7,435 nucleotides of DNA from GCA-016699105 sp036518915 (lineage in GTDB: Bacteria; Patescibacteriota; Saccharimonadia; UBA4664), in the NCBI GenBank assembly GCA_036518915.1, contig DATDME010000069.1:1-7435 (forward strand), given 5' to 3'. A model generated the notes under the pieces. It was not told where the DNA came from and ran no database searches. It saw nothing but the letters and a program-made list of their open reading frames with translations. Shown in pieces: positions 1-4,984 of this stretch (positions within the stretch are counted from its first letter, which is position 1; every line of letters starts with the position of its first letter). The translations under genes and the position numbers were made by a program.

Positions 1-1158
1 GTGCAGTACGTGCAAATTGTGGTGTTTAACCACGACCGGGTCTACCGCATCGACCACTTTGGCCCGGTGCCCCAGCGCCTGATGGTGGCCTCGCAGCTGG
101 CCAAACTCAACCGGCCAATGCTCATCGCCGACGAGCTCGAGGGCGGCGAGCGCAAGTCGCTGCTGGAGGAGCATGGCATTCGGGTGAGCGTCACCCTGCG
201 CACCAGCGAGGAGTTCGTGGGCTATCTGTTGCTCGGCGATAAACTCTCGGGCGATATCTATTCGAGCCAAGACATCCAGCTGCTAGAGATTATCGGCAAA
301 GAGCTGGCCGTGGCCATCCTCAAGGCCAAAGCCTACGCCGAAATCCAGGCCTTTAACATTACCCTACAGGCCCGCGTCGACCACGCCACCAACCGGCTGC
401 GCGTGGCCAACCGTCACCTCAAGGAGCTCGACCACGCCAAAGACGAGTTTATTAGTATGGCCTCGCACCAGCTGCGCACACCGCTTACCACCATTAAGGG
501 CTACCTGAGCATGCTCGAAGAGGGCGACGCCGGCCGGCTGTCGCAGGCCCAAAAAGACTTCGTGGATTACGCCTTTGGCGCCAGCGAGCGCATGGTTAAC
601 CTCATCTCGGACCTGCTGAACGTGAGCCGCCTATCTGCCGGCCGCTTCCTCATTCAGGCCAAACCCACCGACATGGTGCAGATGGTGGCCGATGAAGTGC
701 GCCAGCTCCAGAGCCATGCCAAATCCAAGGGCATCGGCCTGGTGTATGTGAAGCCCGAGGGCGACTTCCCGCTCGTGGAGCTCGACGACAACAAGACTCG
801 CCAGGTGGTCATGAATTTCATTGATAACGCCATTTATTACACGCAAGAAGGCGAAGTGCGGGTTATCCTTGAGCTGGCCGGCGACCACGTCCGCCTCGAA
901 GTGCGCGACACCGGCATTGGCGTGCCCCGCGAAGCCCAGCGCAAGCTCTTCAGCAAGTTCTACCGGGCCGAAAACGCCCAGATCGTCCGCCCCGATGGCA
1001 CCGGCCTGGGCCTTTACTTAGCCAAGCGGGTAGTAGAAGATCAAGGTGGGACCATTATTTTCTCCAGCGTCGAAGGCAAAGGCTCCACCTTTGGTTTCGA
1101 ACTGCCGCTCAAGGCCCCGCCACCCGTAACCACAGGAAAAGCCCATGCCCGCAAATAA
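1..1158 (+). CDS. GAF-domain sensor histidine kinase, 5' end probably outside the window
   Basis: This is the C-terminal 385 residues of a sensor histidine kinase, which autophosphorylates on His and passes phosphate to a partner regulator. Residues 1-105 look like the second half of a GAF sensor domain (EFVGYLLLGDK, then the closing helix DIQLLEIIGKELAVAI). Residues 108-146 form a coiled-coil signalling helix. The HisKA H-box is at 146-163 with phospho-acceptor H156 (SHQLRTPL). The ATPase domain has an N-box (N272, N276), G1 box DTGIGVP at 303-309, F-box FSKFYR at 317-322 and G2 box DGTGLGLYLAK at 332-342, so catalysis looks intact. The frame is open at base 1 and the GAF domain is too short, so the GTG at 1 is probably internal and more sensor, perhaps membrane helices, lies upstream. 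The gene overlaps the following regulator by 14 nt, which implies translational coupling. The ligand cannot be told from the sequence. Confidence 0.95.
   Translation: MQYVQIVVFNHDRVYRIDHFGPVPQRLMVASQLAKLNRPMLIADELEGGERKSLLEEHGIRVSVTLRTSEEFVGYLLLGDKLSGDIYSSQDIQLLEIIGKELAVAILKAKAYAEIQAFNITLQARVDHATNRLRVANRHLKELDHAKDEFISMASHQLRTPLTTIKGYLSMLEEGDAGRLSQAQKDFVDYAFGASERMVNLISDLLNVSRLSAGRFLIQAKPTDMVQMVADEVRQLQSHAKSKGIGLVYVKPEGDFPLVELDDNKTRQVVMNFIDNAIYYTQEGEVRVILELAGDHVRLEVRDTGIGVPREAQRKLFSKFYRAENAQIVRPDGTGLGLYLAKRVVEDQGGTIIFSSVEGKGSTFGFELPLKAPPPVTTGKAHARK
1134..1137 (+). promoter_or_regulatory. Ribosome binding site of the response regulator
   Basis: AGGA lies 7 nt before the ATG at 1145, inside the last codons of the kinase gene. 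It supports the 1145 start and hence the Ala-rich N-terminal extension of the regulator. Confidence 0.6.
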
Positions 1159-1612
1159 TCCCACTCCCGCCGAAGACCCCAAAGCTGCCGCCTCGGCTGC
1201 CAGCGCTGCCAGCGCCCCGGCCGGCGATGGCAAACTGGTGCTCATCGCTGAAGACGACCCTTTCATCTCCCGGATGTACCAAATTAAGCTCGAAAGCGCC
1301 GGCCTGCGCGTGGTCGTCAAAAACAACGGCCGCGACGCCTACGAAGCCATCAAAAGCGACCACCCCAACCTGGCCGTCCTAGACATCAACATGCCGGAAC
1401 TATCCGGCCTAGAAGTGATAGGTGCCCTCCAAAACGACGGCTTTGACTTTGCCGATATGCCCGTGATTGTGCTAACCAACTCCAGCGAGCTGGCCGACCG
1501 CAACACCGCTCACTCCTACGGCGCCGAATATCTGGTGAAAGCCGAGCTCACCCCGCGGGAAGTCCTCGACATGATCAATCAAAAACTGGGCGCCACAGCC
1601 AAAGATGCTTAG
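1145..1612 (+). CDS. Receiver-only response regulator (CheY-like)
   Basis: This 155-residue protein is a single phospho-receiver domain and is the likely partner of the kinase it overlaps. The domain spans about residues 30-150. It has the acidic Mg-binding cluster E36-D37-D38 (LIAEDD), phospho-acceptor D80 in LAVLDINMPELSG, the switch Thr T111 in VIVLTN and the conserved Lys K132 in YLVKAE. There is no DNA-binding or enzymatic output domain, so it must act by protein contact or as a phosphorelay intermediate. The first 29 residues are a low-complexity Ala/Ser/Pro extension, partly made by a 9-bp tandem repeat at 1196-1213. This extension is unusual for CheY-size receivers, but the AGGA site supports the start. 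The stop is 2 nt from the stop of the convergent deacetylase gene, so there is no room for an ordinary intergenic terminator. Confidence 0.95.
   Translation: MPANNPTPAEDPKAAASAASAASAPAGDGKLVLIAEDDPFISRMYQIKLESAGLRVVVKNNGRDAYEAIKSDHPNLAVLDINMPELSGLEVIGALQNDGFDFADMPVIVLTNSSELADRNTAHSYGAEYLVKAELTPREVLDMINQKLGATAKDA
1196..1213 (+). repeat. Two-copy 9-bp tandem repeat in the regulator linker
   Basis: GCTGCCAGC occurs twice in direct succession and encodes part of the Ala-Ser stretch before the receiver domain. Such repeats can change linker length by slippage in whole codons (three residues per copy). Confidence 0.7.
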
Positions 1613-1614
1613 GT

Positions 1615-2667
1615 TTAGTACGGCAGGTTGAAGGCGTTGCGGATGCGCTCCAGCGCGTACCGGCCAGCAAAGCTCTGGTTCGTGCTGTCTATTGTGCTCA
1701 CGGCGCTCAGGAACCCCGCCCGCTGGACGGCCTGAATCGTCGTGGCGTTAAATGACCCGTACGGATAGGCAAAGTGGTAGATGGGGTGGCCGAGCTGTTG
1801 CTCAATCTCTACCTTAGAGTCGTAAATCTCCCGGTATTGTTCGCTGGCCGACAAGGTTACCAGGTTGGGATGGTCCAGTGTATGGCCGCCGATGGTCACC
1901 AGGCCGGTAGCGTCGAGGGCCCGGATTTGGTTCCAGGTCAGGTAGGCATCACCACAGCCACCGGGCGGTTGCGCCGGGTCGTTGTAGCGTCGGTTGGCGC
2001 CAATGCACCAGTTGCTGCCGGCGCTGCCGTTAATAATGTAAAACGTCGCCGGCGCGTGATGGCGCTGCAAGATGGGCAGCGCCGACATTTGGTCGGCAAA
2101 CCCGTCGTCAAATGTCATGGCCACGGCCCGGCTGGGCAAGGAATGGTTCGCAAGCCCGGCCAGGGCGGCGTCCATGGAAATGACCTGGTAGCCGTGGGCA
2201 TCCAGGTAGGTGAGCTGGGCGTCAAGGTCGGCCGGCGGCTTGTGGTAGTACAAAATGGGCAACGTCATGCCGGTATGCAGGCTGGAGTCACTAGGCAGCA
2301 TGGCCAGCCGGGCCGGGGGCGACGGTGCCGAAACGGGCGTGGGCGGTGCGACCACCGGCACCGGCCGGCTCGTGGCGGCGCCATCCAGCAGGTCGGAGCC
2401 ATCGCCCAGCCACCAAGAACTAAGCTCCGCGCCCAGGACGGGATCACCGGTGAGCCGGGCGGCCAGGCGTTCTTGGCTGAGGGTGGCCGCGCTTGGCCGC
2501 AGCTCGGCCGGCGCGATCGCCGCCACCATGAGCGCTAAGACCATCGAGGCTACCAACCAGCCGGCAAACGCCAGCACGCCAATCCGCCGCGCCTCCCGGA
2601 TAACCGGGTGCTGGCGGCGGATTGGGTGCGTTCGGCGGGTTCGGTGGGTCGGGGAGGTCTTGCGCAT
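1615..2667 (-). CDS. Membrane-anchored polysaccharide deacetylase (CE4/NodB family)
   Basis: This 350-residue protein is predicted to remove acetyl groups from N- or O-acetylated polysaccharide outside the membrane with a metal-dependent CE4 domain. A 28-residue Arg/His-rich cytoplasmic tail is followed by one membrane helix (about 29-52), then a Pro/Ala-rich spacer (98-122), then the catalytic domain (about 134-350). Motif 1 is TFDDG with D187 and D188. Motif 2 is HTLDH with zinc ligands H262 and H266. Motif 3 is FAYPYGSFN (299-307). The C-terminal ALERIRN resembles the late R-I motif seen in many bacterial CE4 proteins. About 30 residues (213-243) after the ATFYI strand look like an insertion and carry C221 and C238, a possible disulphide outside the cell. 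It lies 31 nt downstream of the glycoside hydrolase on the same strand, so the two may be co-transcribed. The substrate (peptidoglycan, host glycan or exopolysaccharide) cannot be read from the sequence. Confidence 0.93.
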   Translation of the reverse strand: MRKTSPTHRTRRTHPIRRQHPVIREARRIGVLAFAGWLVASMVLALMVAAIAPAELRPSAATLSQERLAARLTGDPVLGAELSSWWLGDGSDLLDGAATSRPVPVVAPPTPVSAPSPPARLAMLPSDSSLHTGMTLPILYYHKPPADLDAQLTYLDAHGYQVISMDAALAGLANHSLPSRAVAMTFDDGFADQMSALPILQRHHAPATFYIINGSAGSNWCIGANRRYNDPAQPPGGCGDAYLTWNQIRALDATGLVTIGGHTLDHPNLVTLSASEQYREIYDSKVEIEQQLGHPIYHFAYPYGSFNATTIQAVQRAGFLSAVSTIDSTNQSFAGRYALERIRNAFNLPY

Positions 2668-2676
2668 GCCAAATCT

Positions 2677-2685
2677 ATTATGGCA
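2677..2685 (-). promoter_or_regulatory. Possible extended -10 element just upstream of the deacetylase
   Basis: On the minus strand, TGCCATAAT (TGN plus CATAAT, 5/6 to consensus) ends 9 nt before the ATG at 2667. The predicted start of transcription, near 2670, would give an almost leaderless mRNA. No good -35 box (TTTCTA at 17 nt) and no Shine-Dalgarno sequence are visible. The gene could equally be read through from the upstream hydrolase. Confidence 0.35.
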
Positions 2686-2698
2686 CTAGATGGAGGCT

Positions 2699-4198
2699 TT
2701 AGAAAACCCCGCGCCTGGGCGTGACGGTGCCCGCGGGCGCTGGGCCCGCGCCTGATTGGCCGGTTGTCAGCACGAGCAGCCAGTCAGACTGGCCGGCGGC
2801 GTTGTTGCCGGGAGTGGCAAACGTCTTGGTGCCGCCGTTCACAAAGCCAGTGCCAATCGTGCTGACCGTACCGGTTGACGGGTCGTACCAGTAGCCCTGG
2901 ACCGGCGCGCTAAACTTGGCCATGTTCACGGCGATCGTTCGGCTGATGGGCAGGTAAACCATAGCCAGGTTGCCATCGGGACTAAAACCGGCCGTCACAA
3001 AATCCCGGCTGCCGTACGTGCCATAACCAGTCGTCACCACTTGGTGGGTGCTATCGGGCGTCAGGTTCTGCCAGTTGTAACCGGCCACCACCGCAGCCAT
3101 CAGGCCGGTCTGCTTGTCGCCGCCAAGGCCAATGTACGGCCGCCACTTGAAGGCGGTGCCGTCGTTGTCGATGGCCCACGTGGCCCGGTTGCCGCCATAC
3201 GTCACACCCAGCGCGCCCTGCAGGAACGCCCACCAGGCGTTGCGGCGCACCATATAGGGCGTAGTAGTCGCGCCGGTCAGGGCGTCGCCGGTTTCGTAGC
3301 CCGGCTCCAGGTCAATCACCGGCTTAACCGGCGCATACTCGTAATAACCCTTCACCCGCATGTACGAGTAGGGTGAGCTGTCGGCCCGATTTTCTTGGAA
3401 AGCGTAAAAATCCAGCCAGGGCTTGGCGGCCAGCACATAGGTATCAACGGCCGGATAATACGTCATAAGGTGACGGGGGTCGGCCGCCTTAATGGCGTTG
3501 GCCATAGCGTCAATGTAGGGGGTATAGTCGGTGGTGTCGGCCCAGGTTTGCTGCACGTCATGGTTGCCCCCCATGAGCCAAATGATGTTATCAAAATTCT
3601 TGTAACGGTTACCCAGATACGTCCCCAACGCCTGCCATTGGGCCAGGGTCGGCAGGCCGTCGGGGTCGTCGGTGCCGTTGCTGCTAAGGTTGACCGGGCC
3701 CAAGAGCACTTGCATGCCGCGGGCTCCGGCGTCTTGCACCAACTGGTCGACGGTCGCAAAGTACGCGTCATTTGGCTTGCCTCGGTCGCCATTTATAAAT
3801 GCTGGAATACCGGCCTTCGTGGCGTTCTTGCTGCGGAAGCCGGTAGCAAACGACATGACCGTGTTGAAGCCCTGGGCCTTGCGGGCATCCAGGTAGGCAT
3901 CCGCCTCCGCCCGGTCAGGAATGGCGCTCAGAAACGTCCAGGCCGTATCAATGTCCATGAACACCGGTTGGCCGTTCTGGTCAACCAAGTTGCGCTGGTT
4001 GGCATTGAGCTTGAGCGGATACGCCACCGTGGCGGCCCGGGTCTTAAATGTTAAATAGATCCCGGCGCTCACGGCCAGCACCATCACCATGGCGAGGGTG
4101 AGAGCCCGGTACCGGCCGGTGAGCTGGCTCGGCGACAACAACTGCCGGGAGGCTGCCGGGTCGGCCCGCGGGCGTCGCGCTGCTTTGGCTGTTGGCAT
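2699..4198 (-). CDS. DUF4038 (GH140/apiosidase-like) glycoside hydrolase with C-terminal collagen-binding-like domain
   Basis: This 499-residue surface enzyme is predicted to cleave glycosidic bonds. A basic 31-residue N-terminus precedes one hydrophobic segment (about 33-51), acting as a signal peptide or anchor. Residues 62-380 match the DUF4038/apiosidase-like (beta/alpha)8 pattern: N-x-R-N-L-V-D-Q-N-G-Q-P-V-F (67-80), DTAW (84-87), YLDARKAQGFNTV (102-114), IIWLMGGNHD (205-214), DLEPGYE (296-302) and a WWAFLQGALGVTYG segment (322-335). D214 and E298 are the best catalytic candidates by position; this is inference. Residues about 395-478 (GYWYDPSTG, then SDWLLVL) fit the collagen-binding-like domain often fused to DUF4038. 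The AGGA site 6 nt before the ATG at 4198 supports the start. The known GH140 activity is an apiosidase on plant pectin, but most DUF4038 proteins are uncharacterised, so the substrate here is open. Confidence 0.9.
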   Translation of the reverse strand: MPTAKAARRPRADPAASRQLLSPSQLTGRYRALTLAMVMVLAVSAGIYLTFKTRAATVAYPLKLNANQRNLVDQNGQPVFMDIDTAWTFLSAIPDRAEADAYLDARKAQGFNTVMSFATGFRSKNATKAGIPAFINGDRGKPNDAYFATVDQLVQDAGARGMQVLLGPVNLSSNGTDDPDGLPTLAQWQALGTYLGNRYKNFDNIIWLMGGNHDVQQTWADTTDYTPYIDAMANAIKAADPRHLMTYYPAVDTYVLAAKPWLDFYAFQENRADSSPYSYMRVKGYYEYAPVKPVIDLEPGYETGDALTGATTTPYMVRRNAWWAFLQGALGVTYGGNRATWAIDNDGTAFKWRPYIGLGGDKQTGLMAAVVAGYNWQNLTPDSTHQVVTTGYGTYGSRDFVTAGFSPDGNLAMVYLPISRTIAVNMAKFSAPVQGYWYDPSTGTVSTIGTGFVNGGTKTFATPGNNAAGQSDWLLVLTTGQSGAGPAPAGTVTPRRGVF

Positions 4199-4204
4199 GG
4201 TTGT

Positions 4205-4208
4205 TCCT
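4205..4208 (-). promoter_or_regulatory. Ribosome binding site of the DUF4038 gene
   Basis: On the minus strand AGGA (within GTAGGAACAACCATG) stands 6 nt before the ATG. It fixes 4198 as the start. Confidence 0.6.
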
Positions 4209-4245
4209 ACGGTCGTGGCCGGCTACGTTAATAACGGTTACGCTA

Positions 4246-4274
4246 ATCATGGTGCCGGCTCGGGTGAATGTCAA
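4246..4274 (-). promoter_or_regulatory. Sigma-70-type promoter of the DUF4038 hydrolase
   Basis: On the minus strand a perfect TTGACA (4269-4274) is followed at 17 nt by CATGAT (4246-4251, 4/6 to consensus). Transcription would start near 4239, leaving a leader of about 40 nt with the AGGA ribosome site. The consensus -35 and ideal spacing make this a credible promoter for the hydrolase and perhaps the deacetylase behind it. Confidence 0.55.
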
Positions 4275-4309
4275 GAAATGGGCGGCGTGGCGGCGGCTTA
4301 AGGGCCAGC

Positions 4310-4531
4310 CTATTTTCTCGAAGCAGTCAGAATTGATATCAGCCCCAGGAGCAGGTAGATAAATACGGTGGCAATCAGCGCAAGCACCAAGGAAACGAGC
4401 AGGTTCGAATCCTCGGACTGCTCCTTATCTATGATGTAGATGTATATGAATAGTTTAAATACGCCCAGACAGAGCACCCCGCCGATAAGGGAGTAAAGTA
4501 GCCGGCTATTAAAAACTTTAAGCCTTCGCAT
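4310..4531 (-). CDS. Small two-helix membrane protein, unknown function
   Basis: This 73-residue open frame is not recognised. It has a basic N-terminus (MRRLK), a hydrophobic helix at about 11-34, a charged connector (DKEQSEDS, 35-42), a second helix at about 45-68 and a basic end (SRK). This fits a hairpin membrane protein with both ends in the cytoplasm. Its base composition is more AT-rich than the neighbouring genes, and it abuts the inverted-repeat element. A -10-like TATAGT (4538-4543, minus strand) lies 6 nt before the ATG and overlaps the end of that repeat, suggesting leaderless transcription. No Shine-Dalgarno sequence is seen. The well-formed two-helix pattern argues for a real gene, but the short length leaves doubt. 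It could be cargo or a neighbour of a mobile element. Confidence 0.5.
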   Translation of the reverse strand: MRRLKVFNSRLLYSLIGGVLCLGVFKLFIYIYIIDKEQSEDSNLLVSLVLALIATVFIYLLLGLISILTASRK

Positions 4532-4537
4532 GGTCTA

Positions 4538-4543
4538 ACTATA
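4538..4543 (-). promoter_or_regulatory. -10-like box at the edge of the inverted repeat, facing the small membrane gene
   Basis: TATAGT on the minus strand (5/6 to consensus) is followed by only TAGACC before the ATG at 4531, so transcription would start at about the start codon. No -35 box is visible at the usual distance. Confidence 0.35.
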
Positions 4544-4704
4544 GCCATCCCAAAACAAAACGTGTGCCCTCACCGTGCTCGTGAGTTCAGGATCGATCAC
4601 TCCTCGTTCGCTGTATCACCGGATACAGCTTACTCGGTCCGACCGATCCTGAATCACCCGAATCATTGGTGCGAAAAGACACGTTTTGTTTTGGGATGGC
4701 TATA
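4540..4704. repeat. 165-bp noncoding element bounded by a perfect 26-bp inverted repeat (MITE-like or structured RNA)
   Basis: Bases 4540-4565 are the exact reverse complement of 4679-4704. The interior holds further nested complements: 4569-4573 with 4581-4585, 4586-4595 with 4644-4653 (continuing past one A-C mismatch through 4597-4598 with 4641-4642), 4610-4617 with 4622-4629 around an ACCG loop, and 4655-4658 with 4668-4671. Together they make a four-way junction on a 26-bp stem. The repeat ends carry TA on both sides (4540-4541 and 4703-4704), as expected for an IS630/mariner-type target duplication flanking a 24-bp terminal repeat. No transposase or convincing coding frame lies inside. 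It could be a MITE, a structured RNA gene or a cruciform-forming regulatory site; the sequence does not decide. Confidence 0.75.
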
Positions 4705-4724
4705 TATCAAACCCACCATGCGAG

Positions 4725-4737
4725 CCCGTTTAACGGG
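4725..4737 (+). other. Short hairpin to the right of the inverted repeat
   Basis: CCCGT and ACGGG can pair around a TTA loop, and a T-rich stretch (TTCTATTTGTTT) follows. It may be a weak terminator for transcription leaving the inverted-repeat element rightward, but the stem is short. Confidence 0.25.
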
Positions 4738-4748
4738 GTTCTATTTGT

Positions 4749-4778
4749 TTGGCGTTTGTTCGCAAGATCAGATATAAT
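4749..4778 (+). promoter_or_regulatory. Promoter of the putative noncoding RNA
   Basis: A consensus TATAAT (4773-4778) follows TTGGCG (4749-4754, 4/6 to TTGACA) at 18 nt. The expected start, 7 nt downstream at G4785, is exactly the first base of a 9-bp helix in the predicted transcript. No protein gene follows on this strand before the terminator. Confidence 0.6.
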
Positions 4779-4809
4779 TAGGATGGCGCTGGAGCGTTGA
4801 TGGACGATT

Positions 4810-4833
4810 TTCCTACCGAATGAATGAAATCCG
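4810..4833 (+). repeat. Copy 1 of a split direct repeat (TTCCTACCGAAT plus GAAATCCG)
   Basis: TTCCTACCGAAT and GAAATCCG are separated here by GAAT. The same two blocks recur at 4914-4934 separated by a single A. This copy lies in the hairpin region of the putative ncRNA. Confidence 0.8.
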
Positions 4834-4886
4834 GAGTTCCAGCGCCTGGCCACCAGCGCGGTAGGCGAGTGGTGGATAAGCAAACA

Positions 4887-4910
4887 AAAGACCCCCGAAA
4901 GGGGGTCTTT
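4887..4910. terminator. Bidirectional intrinsic terminator with GAAA tetraloop
   Basis: AAAGACCCCC (4887-4896) pairs with GGGGGTCTTT (4901-4910) around GAAA. On the minus strand the stem ends in a longer T-rich tail (TCTTTTGTTTG), so it fits best as terminator for the tRNA-Glu transcript or a short minus-strand RNA. On the plus strand it ends in TCTTT and can close the putative ncRNA. Confidence 0.85.
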
Positions 4911-4913
4911 GCG

Positions 4914-4934
4914 TTCCTACCGAATAGAAATCCG
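4914..4934 (+). repeat. Copy 2 of the split direct repeat
   Basis: TTCCTACCGAAT, one A, then GAAATCCG match copy 1 at 4810-4833 over 20 bases, differing only in the 1- versus 4-base joint. It lies between the terminator and the 3' end of tRNA-Glu. Confidence 0.8.
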
Positions 4935-4943
4935 AACGATTAA

Positions 4944-4972
4944 ATTATAGAATCGCACACAATTTCGAACAA
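4944..4972 (-). promoter_or_regulatory. Possible promoter inside the tRNA-Glu trailer
   Basis: On the minus strand TTGTTC (4967-4972, 3/6) and TATAAT (4944-4949, 6/6) are 17 nt apart. The -10 is perfect but lies in AT-rich sequence, so a chance match is possible. Confidence 0.35.
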
Positions 4973-4984
4973 GCATAAGTGCAA

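Larger units (their letters stand above)
4785..4910 (+). ncRNA. Putative structured noncoding RNA of about 126 nt, no family recognised
   Basis: A good promoter upstream and a strong terminator at the end delimit a transcript with no credible coding frame. GGCGCTGGA (4785-4793) pairs perfectly with TCCAGCGCC (4838-4846), closing a domain that contains a smaller hairpin (GATTT 4806-4810 with AAATC 4827-4831) whose loop displays CCTACCGAATGAAT. A second hairpin pairs CCACC (4850-4854) with GGTGG (4871-4875) and CGC (4857-4859) with GCG (4865-4867). The terminator stem follows. I see no hallmarks of SRP RNA, 6S RNA, tmRNA or RNase P RNA. Part of its loop region is repeated beyond the terminator, so minus-strand transcripts from there would be complementary to it. 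Two very short open frames (ATG at 4783, 5 codons; ATG at 4820, 14 codons) are not convincing. Confidence 0.55.
4887..4937 (-). ncRNA. Possible ~50-nt minus-strand RNA, or tRNA-Glu 3' trailer segment
   Basis: A perfect TATAAT on the minus strand (4944-4949) with TTGTTC 17 nt before it (4967-4972) would start a transcript near 4937 that ends at the terminator. Its first part forms a hairpin (CGTTC 4912-4916 with GAACG 4934-4938, in plus-strand letters) whose loop exposes the complement of the repeat block found in the plus-strand ncRNA. If the promoter is inactive, the same sequence would still be made as the trailer of the tRNA-Glu precursor. Confidence 0.35.

Noticed and set aside
1774..2538. 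Long open frame (254 codons) antisense to the deacetylase
   Set aside because: Typical shadow frame in GC-rich DNA; the minus-strand product has clear CE4 motifs and this one shows none.
3395..4054. Open frame (219 codons) antisense to the DUF4038 gene
   Set aside because: Shadow frame with no domain-like features opposite a well-supported enzyme.
4296..4309. Small GGCT/AGCC hairpin after the small membrane gene as a terminator
   Set aside because: Only four base pairs and no T-tract; too weak to call.
4322..4422. tRNA-like pieces: GGTTCGAATCC (T-loop-like) and a 7-bp match AGCAGTC/GACTGCT at the right place for an acceptor stem
   Set aside because: The T-stem has two mismatched pairs, there is no D-arm or anticodon arm, the length of 101 nt is too great, and the sequence encodes a coherent membrane helix on the other strand. 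Best read as chance.
4562..4777. 71-codon plus-strand open frame starting at GTG 4562
   Set aside because: It runs straight through the arms of the inverted-repeat element and the ncRNA promoter, has no ribosome site and no protein-like composition.
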